From NCBI RefSeq assembly GCF_964204645.1, contig NC_134025.1:14387001-14451000 (forward strand): a DNA stretch of 64,000 nt. The letters are read 5' to 3'. The stretch is from Tubulanus polymorphus (Eukaryota > Nemertea > Palaeonemertea > Tubulaniformes > Tubulanidae). This document shows, in pieces, positions 1-11,040 of this stretch. The notes beneath the pieces were generated by a model. That model searched no databases and was not told where the DNA came from. It saw only the letters and a list, made by a program, of their open reading frames with translations. Both the position numbers and the translations under genes were made by a program. Numbering within the stretch: the stretch's first letter is position 1; each line of letters starts with the position of its first letter.

Positions 1-1390
1 GAGAATTTACTAATTTTTGAGAGATTTACAAAGTTAGTCATCGCCTTTGTTTTGATAGTGCCGGATGAGTGACAGGCAACTATAGCCTGAGAAATTAACA
101 TGGAATTACAGGAGATGCGCGCTTTGCTATTGAACCTAATTTGACCCGAATTATCGTGATCAAAGTTTTTCGTTGGTTCTTCAATTTGATAACATTAAAG
201 TACCGAAAATATATGGTCATGCACACAATAAACAAACTATAATGCATAAAACAGTTTATTAACTGTAAAATGTATCTTTCAAATTTTGCAGTAAAATTAT
301 GATCTTTCAATATATTGAATTTGAATTGATGTCATTGTGCAATCAGCCTCCATCCACTAACTTCAGAATAATCAGCTGTTGCTATCACCATTTCCTGAAA
401 ATAGACTCGGAAAAAATTCAATACCGATTTTTTTATCGCTGCGCAAGGGACTCTGCTTATTGGACAGTAATATGCAAAATACCTAATATGAACCTTCAGA
501 AAGACACCACAGCTTATTGGCCGAGTCGGCTTAATCACCGGAAAATACGGTAGTAAATATCTTGTCATTGGTAAAGTGTAGCGATGAAGAAAATAGGTAT
601 TTGTAAAAATAACTGTTTGAAGACCGCGGCTGAAAGTGAAGTCTTTTGGCAATGAATTTGTTTATTTATAAGCGCACAGCGAGTGCTGAAGGCGCGAGCT
701 GGAAGCTCCTTAAGTCATTCGCGCGTATGAGGCAAATTCAAATTTTCTATATTTCTCCATACCGTCCTTCTCAAAAAGTGTAGTTTACATCTGGTACACA
801 TGGGCATTGGCTAAATCGCGGCAACGAAAATTACGGTCACGGACGGACTTTCGTCGAAACTTGCGGGCCGCGTCGCACGGGTTATTTAAATACGTGACTG
901 ATGGATTACAAAATGATTTTGTGTAATTTTACAAAGATTACTCACAATATAATATCAAAAAATGTTATTTTTAGTTCGTATTTCTCCGTGGAAACCGATT
1001 GGAAGACTGCATGCGAATCCCACAAAAAGCACAGTCCCCTTAGCAACGGGTCGAATTTTTTAGAATAACAAGCGCGCCAGTTTCACAGCATCGCTAAGGG
1101 TCGAGTCCTGGAGAATAACGCGCGCGCACGGTCCGCATGTTACAAAATGACCATCCCGTTACATACAAGTAAATTTTGCCAATCCCTGGAGTAAAATGCC
1201 ATGCGTTTTTTAACATATCTTATCTTTTTATGTGTCTTTTGCTCCCGTTTTTCAAACGTTATTCCCCTTCTCTGTGTCGAGTAAAATTCGTATAGGCCTA
1301 CATAACGCTATAACCCATATTTCAAATACCGTTGTTCCATTAATTAACTTTAATTATAAAACTATTGAATATATTATTCCATTAATTATA
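1..1390. other. Non-coding DNA, presumed host intron, no gene seen
   Basis: A+T-rich sequence upstream of the first recognisable host exon. I see no protein similarity in either strand and no RNA gene. It is probably intron of the M16 peptidase gene, because the first exon in the window starts in mid-codon. Part of 560-670 loosely resembles 19725-19810, so it is probably old repeat. Confidence 0.5.
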
Positions 1391-1394
1391 AAAC

Positions 1395-1965
1395 TATTGA
1401 AGCCATGAGATTTAATGTAGAAATCTGACGATTTTTAAATAAGGCTTACAGAAAAATTTATTCTTGTATAATCAATAAAAAAAATAGGCTTTCAATTTGT
1501 AATCAACATTCCCAAACTCCCACGTTGTTTTTTCGCAGAAAATTATTTTTTTAAATTTAATCGAGGGTCCCTTAATTCGCTCGAAGATCTATCATATTTT
1601 GGGTGATTTTCTATTCACGCCTTTGGTACCTTCCTTCGGCAAAACCTACGTTTTTTTCAATGTAGAACTTGGGAACAAATTTCTTGTGTAAAATTTATAA
1701 AACTATTAAAGCCGTGAAGATTTAATGTAGAACATATCTGACAAAATAAAACAAACAAGGCTTTCAATTTGAAATCAATACTCCCAAAGCATGTTTTTTT
1801 CGCAAAAAGTAAATTCCTTTTCTATATTTGATCACGGCGAATCTTCGCTTAAAGAACTTCAATATTTTGAGTGATTTTCTTGGGCCACGGACCACACCGA
1901 ACATAGGTGCCCCCGCCAAACCTACGTTTTTTACAATGTAGAATTCTATATGAGTTGGGAAGGGC
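1395..1965. repeat. Diverged tandem duplication, two units of about 290 bp
   Basis: Units at roughly 1395-1680 and 1690-1965 share, in the same order, TTTAATGTAGAA, GGCTTTCAATTTG, TTTTTTCGCA, TGAGTGATTTTCT-like and AAACCTACGTTTTTT followed by CAATGTAGAA. Divergence is substantial, so the duplication is old. No coding frame survives in both units. Confidence 0.7.
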
Positions 1966-2044
1966 ACTCGCCTCTATTTATTCATTAAACTTAACTTAAC
2001 TTAAAACTGGCTGTGCGCTTCACCAAGTTTCGACTTTGACATAT

Positions 2045-2345
2045 TACTTGAATTGATAATAGTGACAAGCTGCCTGCTGTCGATTTCGGGATGACTACTC
2101 AGAAAAACATGTTGCCTCATTTTTGGGGCTCAATTTTCAATGCTTACGGCCCGACAGTGCTTTTGTAACTTCGATTCATCGAAATTCCCATGTAGTATCT
2201 GTAGACGGAAGTGCGCTAAATGAAATTAAACGGTTTGTATCGGAAACAGCGATAAGGTACGAAAGCCTTTGCAGTTTTGACGAAGTTGTCAAATAATAAT
2301 AAACACGCGAATATCAATTGGGTTTGTCTGTGATGTAACAGAAAA
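2045..2345. repeat. Dispersed repeat, related to 19800-20070
   Basis: It shares ordered blocks with 19800-20070: CTTGAATTGATAAT, GGGGCTCAATTTTC, CAGTGCTTTTGTAAC, a TTTGTATCGG-like block and AAAGCCTTTG. Both copies end in an (AAT)n run. Just after it here is a hairpin-like end with CAGAAAACCCTAA. The class is unknown. Confidence 0.65.
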
Positions 2346-2501
2346 CCCTAACTAGTTTCGTCATCAACAGAACAGTATTAATGTGGTTTAACAATACAAA
2401 AAAACGTAGGCTAAATCGTTCGGCAGAAAAATGAAATTCATTCAATTCTTAAGTCTGTGGTCCTCCCATCAACATCGTCATAGAACATTTTCCGGTGTAA
2501 A

Positions 2502-3047
2502 CAGAGTTGCCACTTCTCCGGATTTCTCCGGAATTGCGGATTTTAAAAAAATCCAATTTCATATCCGGATTTTCGGAAGAAGTCAAATAACCACAAAAGA
2601 AAACATAGCGAAAAAAATTAAATCAATTCGGGATTCGACCCTAAACATCAAAACGTGACGGCTCCGTAGAGGGTTCGAAAAAGCTCTATTGTGCTGCCAC
2701 GTAGTGGCAACAACCCCGCAGTACACGATTAAACCAAGATGACGCGACGATCGAGGCAGCAACAACCCCGCAGTACACGATTAAACCAAGATGACGCGAC
2801 GATCGAAATCGACTGATGCTTCGTTTGTTTTTGGCTCTGGTTTATATATGAGGTGTATTTGACGGAACCAATCGCTATTTGAAAAAATGATCTATAGGCG
2901 GTAATGAAAGTGAGGCCTATAACGCGTATTGCGCCAGAACGCATCTCCTGGCGTTCTAATTTCAAAAATTTTTCTGGGGGAGGGCCCACAGACCCCCCGA
3001 CTTATTTTGGGTTCCGGATTTTTAGCTTCACATAAGTGGCAACTCTG
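2502..3047. mobile_element. Non-autonomous hAT-type MITE
   Basis: The ends are perfect 13-bp inverted repeats, CAGAGTTGCCACT at 2502-2514 and its complement at 3035-3047. A direct repeat TGTAAA flanks both sides (2496-2501 and 3048-3053) and can be read as 7-8 bp with a mismatch. The CAG...CTG ends and this duplication size suggest hAT. The interior has no transposase. A 48-bp segment repeats with a 52-bp period (2707-2754 and 2759-2806). A G/C-rich motif near the right end (2976-2999) resembles one near the right end of the autonomous hAT at 57909-61484, although the terminal repeats differ. Confidence 0.8.
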
Positions 3048-3419
3048 TGTAAAGCATTAACCTCTTAATACCTTACCACAGTATAATTTACCAATTCTTC
3101 AAGGCCCAGGGGCCTCTTGGCTGTTGCCAACACGATTGAGAATATATGAAAAGTTTCTTGAATGATGGGACATACACGGTGAGTGTTTGACCTTAGTCGA
3201 TACACTGAGTTGACTTGTACACAGGCAAATGCAGCATTTTCTTCAAAATAAAAATTTTTGAAATGAGTAATCTAGAACAAACTCAATGTGTTAGACACAA
3301 TGTCCTATATTATTTGTTTTTACTCATCATCTCTGCTCAAACCAGCTATAGTTGTAAATCATTGTCATGATTATGGTTGTTCTGTTCTCCATCCATTAAT
3401 ATTATTTATGTACTTTCAG

Positions 3420-3656
3420 ATCATCGCCACCACCAATTTCTAAATATTTGTATGATCCTGCAGGAGGTCCAAGCAATGGAGTAATTGCTGGTATTGGCTC
3501 TGTTGAATCAAACTACCTCACACAGAGTACACGCTGTATAACATCATACACTGATCCTGATTTGCCACCATTGCTAGTCCTCATTCAATATCTGACACAA
3601 TTAGAAGGACAAATGTGGAGACAGATTCGAGGCCTAGGATTATCCTACAACTACAG
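3420..3656 (+). CDS. M16-family metallopeptidase (C05D11.1-like), exon with R..GLSY motif
   Basis: Exon of a zinc metallopeptidase of the M16 (insulinase/presequence-protease) superfamily, most like the little-studied C05D11.1 group of invertebrates and fungi. The acceptor is TACTTTCAG at 3411-3419 and the donor is CAG|GTGAGA after 3656. The frame enters with the last base of a codon and leaves with two bases of the next. The 78 or so encoded residues include YDPAGGPSNGVIAGIGSVES and, near the end, MWRQIRGLGLSYNY. The latter matches the C-terminal substrate-binding R-x-x-G-L-x-Y segment of M16 enzymes. The HxxEH zinc site belongs to the N-terminal half and must lie upstream of the window. Phase joins perfectly to the exon at 29286. 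Confidence 0.9.
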
Positions 3657-4160
3657 GTGAGACTAATAACTTTATGTAGTGATTACGTAGTGACTGTAAT
3701 AGTTATTGATTGCTGTTAAATCATTTTCATACCCCTACAACGCAATGGAGGGGGGAATACTAGAGTTAGGTCATCTGGCATTCGTCGTCCATCTGTGGAC
3801 ACAATCTTGTCCATAGATCTCCTTAAATACTGGCTCTCCTCGTAACTTTACTCATATGTTTTTCTACGTATGTACGGTACAGCCTAGAAGTAACATAACT
3901 CATAACGCGTTCGTCAGAGATCGTTCGTTTTTGTTTTTCGGTTTACCTTTCTTGGCGATGTTGAAGTTGGCATTGAGCCAATTATGTAAAATCGCGGTAC
4001 GTTTTTTTATGTGAGCATTTGTTTCATTGGTTCTCGGGTTAAACGACGTATAATCGATGCGGTCGAAGACATGGCGAACCTCTGTCGATGACATGGTCCA
4101 CTTTGTTAAAATTCTACGAAAAACTGTTGGCGGGAAAATTCTTAGCTTTTAAATTGCAAT
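3657..4160. other. Intron sequence, nothing recognised
   Basis: Start of the 25.6-kb first intron of the M16 peptidase gene. I see no protein similarity and no clear repeat borders. Confidence 0.5.
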
Positions 4161-4164
4161 GACC

Positions 4165-4600
4165 TCGATTGGGGGGCATTGTTTAGGTAGATGAGATGTG
4201 CGCCCATCAAATATGGCCTCCAAGGTGGCTATTATGAATTATATTGTAAGCACGATAATGCCTACAATTCTTGATGGATTTACTTGAAACTCGTTTTGAT
4301 GATTGGGGCAGGTAAGATGTTCACCCCTATTGAAAATTGAGGTCATCGCGCATTCAATATGCTTGCTAGGACAGACATCTTGATTTTCATGCTAGCATGA
4401 TTAACAATTCTTAAAGGATTTACATTATACAAATGTACTTGTTGTGATGATTGGGGCAGGTAAGATGTTCCCCACTTTCGAAAAATGGAGGCCATCAGCC
4501 ATCAAATATGGCCACCAGGGTTGCCATCTTGAATTTTTTGTTTAGCACAATTCAGCCAGGAATATCTGATGGATATCCATGAAACTTGATGTGAGAGTTA
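4165..4600. repeat. Degenerate tandem repeat, about 3 units of 130-150 bp
   Basis: TGATTGGGGCAGGTAAGATG occurs at about 4299 and 4452, and a diverged form near 4185. Each is followed by a GAGG(C/T)CATC-type block, CATCAAATATGG-like text, CATCTTGA or TATTATGA, a CACGAT/CATGATT/CACAATT block and a GATGGATTTAC-like stretch. No coding content is seen. Confidence 0.65.
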
Positions 4601-5689
4601 AGACAAGTTTATCCGTGTACGACTTTTTATCCACTTCTTAAGAGACTTAAAAACATTTCTTGCTACTGCTTGTTAACATGGTTGGGTCATTACGATAGCT
4701 TAACCAGGAATATTTTTATTTGCACTACAGAAAATGTCAATGACAAATATAGCTGCAAAGCAGCGATAACGAGTTTTCTGAGCAGGCGTGCTATTCATAA
4801 TTTGAAAAGTGGATAATAGAAATATATCAATGCGGGATACGCATTTGATGTGTCAAGTCACACCAATACGGTGTAACATAATTTATAGTTATAGTCAAAT
4901 TGGGGGTTACTCGGGTCGTTTAGTTGTCTGTGGAGTCGAGTAGATTGGTTACCCATCTGTAACATTGGTTACAGAAACGACTCGTCAGCTTGATGAGTTG
5001 TATGTATTATGATTGTGCGCCACCTGCATTTTCCGAAATAATGTTCATATAATTATTTGAAGGGACGATTGAAATCAATTATGAACGTACATCTGAATAT
5101 GTAATAGTCCTTAGTAACTTTCTGTTGCAGAGGGCATAGAAAAGATTTTGAAATTATTTAATTAAAATGTAAATTTTATTTACGAAAAATAAACTATTAT
5201 GGTCAGTACAAAATTGAAAATTCATAGTGTATTTTTAAGAACAAGCTTACATAGCTTACAGAATACATCACGTACATTTGAATTTTATAAGTGATGGGTA
5301 AAAATCAACGTGTGACAGAAAAAAATGTAGTTAATTATTTAACAATATCGAAATATGTGCTCTCTTTTTAAACTAATGGAGTGATACGCAATTAATCACA
5401 TGGCCTGTATTGAAAGATAGAACATACAAGTTGGATATTTATAAGTCGAAACATGTGAACAGAAACTAAAACTTTGATGTCAGTGACCAGTATGGAATTA
5501 CACAACGACAATTGGCTTTAAACTCAACAAACATTATTAAAGAATGTTTCAAACAAAAAGCTTTATATAACAACATGAATAAATTTGTGTGTACAAAACA
5601 AGAAAGTACATTTTGAACTTTTGAATGCTCGAATCCCATTTATTCACAGTAACCTGTGATTTGGCGATTCTCGAAGCCATCCTTCTTGA

Positions 5690-5833
5690 TGACGTCACTA
5701 ACAAGTGGTCACGGCCGTACGCGTGCACTCATTTCTTTGAAAATCTAGCGAGCGGGCACTGGTGCCCGCGCTCTCAATGCGGAAGTTTTTGTCATTCCGA
5801 ATTTTTCAGTCGGCAACGGACGTTTATCGTTGT
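5690..5833 (+). promoter_or_regulatory. Possible CpG-rich promoter and 5' exon in duplicated block
   Basis: A locally C+G-rich segment holds a palindromic CRE-type TGACGTCA, followed by CpG-rich sequence and then CGTTTATCGTT|GTAAGTG, a consensus-like donor at about 5832. The same arrangement is present in copy 2 (about 21080-21350), where extra CpG-rich DNA lies in the middle. No TATA box is obvious. This is inferred from composition and splice consensus only. Confidence 0.35.
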
Positions 5834-6497
5834 AAGTGATGTAATATGTGAAAAAAATACGGGGAAACCTATCTCAATTTGTTTTTAGCGATGCAGCGGA
5901 ACTAATAAGGAACATTTTGCTATGTAACATGACCATAGTACACTATCCCTGATGGAATAATAAGCTCCACTCAACAAAAACTCATTCCCGTGCAGTTTCA
6001 GCACACACACAGCCCCCTTACCTACCATCAATGCCTAACCCCTGTTCGACCAACTGTGGGCGTTTTCCTTCGAAACATAAGCCTAATTGTAAAAGATAGG
6101 CATTAATCTAAGTTTATGCTGCATCTTTATCATGAAACCTAAGAAAGATTATTCTATTATTTAGGCCTATTCAAATTTTCTGTCCACTACCACGTGGAAA
6201 AAAGACCCAGTCAAATTTGTGCATCACGCTTTGACGAAGAAATTGGTTCTAGGCTATAAATTTTACGACTCAAACGAATCTTTTTCTCAACAAAACCACT
6301 TTTAGTTTGATGCAAAATGTCATTTGCTTTTAAAATCTGTAACTAGGCCTAATCAAAAGGATATTTCAAAAGCAAACAACTCAAGCCGGGCCAAGAGCCA
6401 TATTGAATTCAATTTTTTCCGAACCATTATGCCTCTTTCATCATAACATTATTTATCCTATTTCAAGATCTTAGGCCTACAAGTAGAGAGGGCCTAC

Positions 6498-7080
6498 ATT
6501 GGGTTCAAATCGGAATTTTAAGATTTATTTCATTTAATTCCAGGTTTTCACTGTAGATTATTAAAGACATGTGGCATTGTGGGAGTTCATAGTTGTTTCA
6601 TAATCCATCATTTGTAAGTGTAAGGCTATTTTAGGGATTCGAAACCGACATTTTGTAAATTTTGTAGCTTTATTACGTTTGATTCCAGATGTTTATCATG
6701 ACACGTTTTATTTTTGGGGTTTGTCAGCGAGTTGGTATGCTGTCGGCAGAAGTAGTTTGATAATTCGTTTCATGTAAGTAAACAGCTATTTGAAGGATTC
6801 GAAACCGAAATCTGTATTGTGAATTTTTTAGTTGTATTTTGTTTGATTCTAGGTGTTTATCATGAATAGGACATGATTCATTTTGGTAGTTTGTCCGCGA
6901 GTGTGTATACTGTCAAATGAAGTTTCTTCGTCAATTTGTCGTATGTAAGTATCAATCTATAGGTTATATATTAGGGGTTCGATACAGAAATTTGGTGAAT
7001 TCCTCAGATTTATTTTCATTTATTCCAGGTTGTTATCAGAAAAATATGTACTTTATTTCATAGGTTGGTCTTTGATTGAA
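6498..7080 (+). repeat. Four tandem 135-180 bp units with splice-site borders
   Basis: Each unit contains a GGATTCGAAACCG-like block, a T-rich tract ending in ATTCCAG or ATTCTAG, a 70-90 bp stretch and (C/T)ATTT|GTAAGT or CAT|GTAAGT. Units begin near 6498, 6634, 6794 and 6973. The acceptor-exon-donor pattern repeated in tandem looks like serial duplication of one small non-coding exon. Copy 2 repeats the layout at about 23255-23830. Confidence 0.6.
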
Positions 7081-7088
7081 AACTAAAA

Positions 7089-7565
7089 ATGGATGATAGT
7101 TCTAAATTTGATGTTGATTCACATGACCAATCTAGTAAGTATGGCTCACTCGTCTTTTAGAATAAGAGACCTATTGCATTAATCCTTCAATTCAAGTTGC
7201 TATACAACCTTTTATACAGATATTAACCTTATCAATATAAACATGTATTTGCCATTAGCCATACAATTCAGTAAAACTTTTCCCGTCCAGATTTTGAAAC
7301 ATCATTTGACTCAATTTTTCCTCCTAGAAAATTGCTTTAGCTCATTCCAATGTTCGCAGTAAAAGTGAATTGTAGCATGTATGATTCCCATCCATCAATT
7401 TTGTCTTGTTTCGTATTTCTAGCGAAATCATCTCGAAAAAGTCTGAGGTCGAGGCAGGTGGTGGCCAGAAAAAGATATATTCTCGGGAAATATTTAAAGA
7501 CGCATGGCAAACACACTTATTGTTCACTTTTTTCCTATCCTTATTTTGAAATTGAAGTATTGTAA
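7089..7565 (+). pseudogene. Candidate small two-exon gene, copy 1 (frame altered)
   Basis: The first exon starts at ATG 7089 and encodes MDDSSKFDVDSHDQS before the donor TCTA|GTAAGT at 7134. The second starts at 7423 after TATTTCTAG. Copy 2 keeps a different frame through the second exon, giving residues like DVEAGGGQ and EIFKDAW. In copy 1 a 2-base difference just after the acceptor shifts that frame. An AATAAA lies near 7564. I do not recognise the product; a captured gene fragment or chance splice sites are possible. Confidence 0.3.
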
Positions 7566-8533
7566 TAAACTATTGATTTATTTTTGTTGATCAATGCAAC
7601 TAGTTTTGTTGTTTTCCTTCTTAATTTACATTTGAATTGGATGGTCATCTTGCGTAGGTGTCAGTTTGTCATCGAAGCAATACAGTCTAACTTGTTGACG
7701 TCTCAGATGCAGCGGGGCAGGGCGGTCATTATATTGTGGACTTATCCCAATTACACTTACACAGCCCAACGTCTTTCAGTGTGTAAACTCCGTCGTACTC
7801 GGCATTATAAGACAGTGAGGAATTGAGTTTTAGTCACCTGAGCCCTCAGCTTGATTCGACCAAAAAGACCTTAACTGACTTCACAGAATTTGATTATGAG
7901 TCAAGGATTTTCTAAATTTCTGAATGCTTTCTCTGGTTTTAAGATCAATTCAAATTCAATCTTCAAAATATTTTATTGAAAGAAATTCTACTGAAGACAG
8001 ATTTTGAAATGAAGAATATATCCAGGAAAATAATTACAGCAAAATCAACTGATGATCATCAAGGTGACGTTTTCATTCATCTTCGGCTAATTTGTCTACC
8101 CCTGATGATTGAAGCATTTTGGTTACTCGCGCCAATTAGTCAGCCACAGTCGATGTTCATGCCATCTGACCTCTTTCCATCTGTAATTAAGCAATCAAAT
8201 GTAAGAATTAGTTAGTTAAAGAGCAAAATAAAATATAGATATCTTAGGAGACTAATTTAAATCATGAGTTTGTTGTGAAACCTATTACCACAGTTTCGTA
8301 GAGCATAGACACCAAGCCACGTGGCATTGGTATTTTAAGGGCTATTCAGTTTACTCCAAAACAAGTCTATGATTAACATTAAAAAAAGCTTCATATCAAG
8401 GGCATGTCACAGGACTCGTGACGCCCATGAATTATCATCCCATAATAACAATGAATCCAATTCTGCATGTACGTTAGCATGACTGATTACTAATCCAAAT
8501 ATTGCATTACAAAAAACAGTTACGCAAAACGTC

Positions 8534-8720
8534 AAGTACTTACAGCATCTGAGACAGTTGCGCTTCAGTTCGAGTGTTAAGTTACATCTTTGGCTGTCAA
8601 TGTCGAAAAAGCCTAATTTGAAACATGCATTTGCGCACTGTGGTTTAATATTACTGCAAGAATCCGCAAAGGAATTGCAGACCGTAGTGACCAGTTCATT
8701 CCACAAATAATAGCTGGAAA
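8534..8720 (-). CDS. Candidate Cys-rich exon, minus strand (copy 1)
   Basis: On the minus strand TTTCCAG precedes an open stretch ending at the donor-like GCT|GTAAGTAC near 8534. The open frame carries about eight cysteines in roughly 56 residues, with segments such as VCNSFADSCSNIKPQC and KRNCLRC. This density is typical of small secreted domains. The paralogous stretch at 25323-25505 keeps the same opening but has lost several cysteines and ends at a stop. No family recognised and no partner exons found, so this is tentative. Confidence 0.3.
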
Positions 8721-9179
8721 GGAAGTAATCAAATAGATTGTTGTGCACATTCAGGCCATAGGCCTAACTAGCTGCTATTAAGACATTCCACTGACTGGCT
8801 CTACCCGCTATATTTAGGGCCTCTATTCTAGGCGCATCCCCCAAAAAAGCTAGGCATTAAGTAAGTAGCCAACAATGATCATTGCTTCACCGAGTACTCA
8901 TTTGCTACCATACTCATATTATTAAAGAAATCATTTAATACATTCCATGGTTAAGGGATTCTCACCTTACAATACATAGGCCTAAACTCCCCTGTCGTTT
9001 TCATCGATCCGAGTCGTCAACTGAACGCGGAAGTAAAATTCCGTGTGAAAATTCCTACAATTTCTGTCCACATCACGTTGATTTGAGCCCGAAATCTTCA
9101 GGAAATGTAGCCAACGTAAATTGATTTACGAATAGAATTAATCAATTGACTCATTTTAGAAATCATGGTTTCGTGAAAT

Positions 9180-9330
9180 TCATTAAAGTCCTAAAACTTG
9201 CGATAAATTTAAGCCGAAAATGATTTCAACTATCCACCATGTTGTTTCATTAAAAGTCCTAAAACTCGCGATAAATTTAAGCCGAAAATGATTTCAATCA
9301 TCCAGCATGTTGTTTCATTAATAAAACAAT
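9180..9330. repeat. Tandem duplication present only in copy 1
   Basis: A segment of about 70-75 bp containing AAAGTCCTAAAAC(T/C)(T/C)GCGATAA and ATGTTGTTTCATTA occurs twice here but once in copy 2 (about 25945-26020). It is a copy-specific change after the block was duplicated. Confidence 0.8.
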
Positions 9331-9361
9331 TGTTGCGCGCCGACACTGTACTGTGTCCCAC

Positions 9362-9450
9362 CTGTATGCATGGTTTCACTAGGATTCGAACCCTCAACCT
9401 CTCGGCTATGAGTCAAACACCTTATCCACCCTGCCACAGGACAGGGCGCG
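9362..9450 (-). repeat. tRNA-derived SINE head (copy 1)
   Basis: Read on the minus strand it has an A-box-like TGGCAGGGTGGATAAGG, an anticodon-arm-like TTTGACTCATAGCC and a B box GGTTCGAATCC. The acceptor stem does not pair well and the sequence continues without a tRNA end, so a SINE or decayed tRNA is more likely than a functional tRNA. The copy at about 26060-26135 is altered in the anticodon region. Confidence 0.6.
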
Positions 9451-9794
9451 TCTGTTACCGTTAGTGGGAGTACGCGACACGGCGAGTGGTGATTGCTACT
9501 ATCATCCGGTGTTATCTTACAGTAAGTAATTTTAAGTTAAAAATAGGATGGAGAGTGCATAGATAGAATCTACGCGAAGAGAATGAGTGTTATATTACTA
9601 TCAGAATTCTACATTTCGATTAGAAGCTTTTAGTTGTCGAATCTGATAGAAGATGAATTTTATGTGGGAAAAAAAAGTGGAAAATATGTAAATAATAATA
9701 ATAATCAACAGAATTGCAAGAGGGTTTTCGAAGAAAGTCAGAAAACCCTAAATATAGCTGCAAAGCAGCGATAACGGGTTTTCTGCTTTCTTAG

Positions 9795-10050
9795 AATCCT
9801 GTTCATTGGTGGATTTCGACAAAGCATTTGATAAGGCACAACATCAGCCATTACTAACTAAACAGGCTATTAGGAAACAGTATCAATGATAGGTCGCCCA
9901 AATGGCTCAGCAGTTATCTCTGAACGAAAACTTATAGCCAAAATCAACGGAACGCCTCATCTTGGAATAAGTTGGTCTAACTAGTGGAGTCACGCTAGGT
10001 AGTATCCTAAGTCGTCTACTGTTTAATGTCCTGACAAATGACATACACAG
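9795..10050 (+). pseudogene. LINE reverse transcriptase fragment
   Basis: Translation gives LVDFDKAFDKAQHQPLL, which matches RT motif A of non-LTR retrotransposons (DFxKAFDxxxHxxLL). After a frame change it continues as WLSSYLSERKLIAKINGTPH, like the following RT region. Stops and frameshifts break it, and only about 250 bp is recognisable. Probably a jockey/CR1-type relic. Confidence 0.65.
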
Positions 10051-10309
10051 TAATCCAAAATATACCGCAAATCAATTGTGACAAAGTATTGATGCGAATG
10101 ACCTATTTAGTTCATCGACCATGTACCGAACACTATTATTGTGCCCCAGCATTTGGGGTCATTCTACTTGAACCCCAACATTCAATATGTCCACCAGATT
10201 CTGGTGATGATAAAGTCCTTTTAATTTTTCTGCCAACTTCATTTCTTCTTTCATATTCATCTAACATTAAACATCATTAAGTTTGCGTCCCCTTATTGAA
10301 ATTAGGTTA

Positions 10310-11030
10310 ACTATCTCAATATATCGATGTAACTAGGAAGACCTTATTGAAAATGTCGTGATTTTTATGTCGACTTTTTGCGATATCGTCTCAATAAATT
10401 GCTATACGTATCACAACATTTTAGCTAAAGGAGTGATAATTATGTCGACGGTACACGGTTATGTTGAGTTACAGACGTCGACATTGGTGAAAGGCGTGAT
10501 CCTTATAACGATTTGTCGTGATATTAACACGATATATCGACTTAATTATGTCGATAAATCGCGATATATCACGTTTGTTCGACATAATTTCGTCGTGATA
10601 AAAGGTCGCGACGGTTTTGTACGGGTCCCATATATACGGAAGTACAGAAGCGATAAAGGGCCTCGAGTTGTCGCATTCCAACTCGACAAAGTCGCCATAT
10701 TTATGTCGACATATCACGATATATCGCTTCAAGTCGACATGAATAATATTCATGACGACTTGAAACTCAGTCGCCATATTACTGGCGTCCTCATCTTACA
10801 TTTCGACGTGTCTTCAAATGACGGCTTGTCCCGTGGAAAATGGGCGAAAAAGCGAAATTTGTCGTGAAAACATCACGATATGTCGACATATTCATGTCGA
10901 CTTGACGCGATATATCGCGATATGTCACTTAAAAAAAGAAAGAATCTGCCGAAATGACCTTAATATTCGACACTATATCAGATTAATCGACTTCAAAATA
11001 GGCGAAAGCATAAGTCTTAACTTATAAGTA
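10310..11030. repeat. Palindrome-rich block of TCGA and CGATATATCG words
   Basis: Dense in short self-complementary words: GTCGAC, TGTCGACA, CACGATATATCG, and a perfect 14-bp palindrome CGCGATATATCGCG at 10906-10919. CpG is far more frequent than in the surrounding DNA. Open frames of 100-170 codons run through it on both strands, as expected from palindromic composition, and show no protein similarity. It lies directly beside the 31-bp satellite, which uses similar TGTCG and GCGATAAAA words. Confidence 0.6.
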
Positions 11031-11040
11031 ATAACCAAAC

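Larger units (their letters stand above)
4748..9744 (+). repeat. 5-kb duplicated block, copy 1
   Basis: Nearly collinear with 20072-26440 in direct orientation, with only scattered substitutions over long stretches. It opens with AATATAGCTGCAAAGCAGCG and a GAGTTTTCTG box and closes with GTCAGAAAACCCTA. A second copy of the opening hairpin motif follows immediately at about 9746-9782. Inside are a CpG-rich segment with TGACGTCA (about 5690-5840), four tandem units with splice-like borders (6498-7080), a candidate small gene, a Cys-rich minus-strand exon and a tRNA-like SINE. It could be a large non-autonomous transposon whose GGGTTTTCTG/CAGAAAACCC ends are short inverted repeats, or a segmental duplication. 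Confidence 0.85.

Noticed and set aside
9362-9450. Functional tRNA-Met-like gene
   Set aside because: A and B boxes and a CAT-type loop are present, but the acceptor stem is poor and the paralogous copy has a changed anticodon arm; a SINE fits better.
10358-10867. 169-codon open frame
   Set aside because: It lies wholly in palindrome-rich CpG repeat, with an overlapping open frame on the other strand, and has no recognisable motif.
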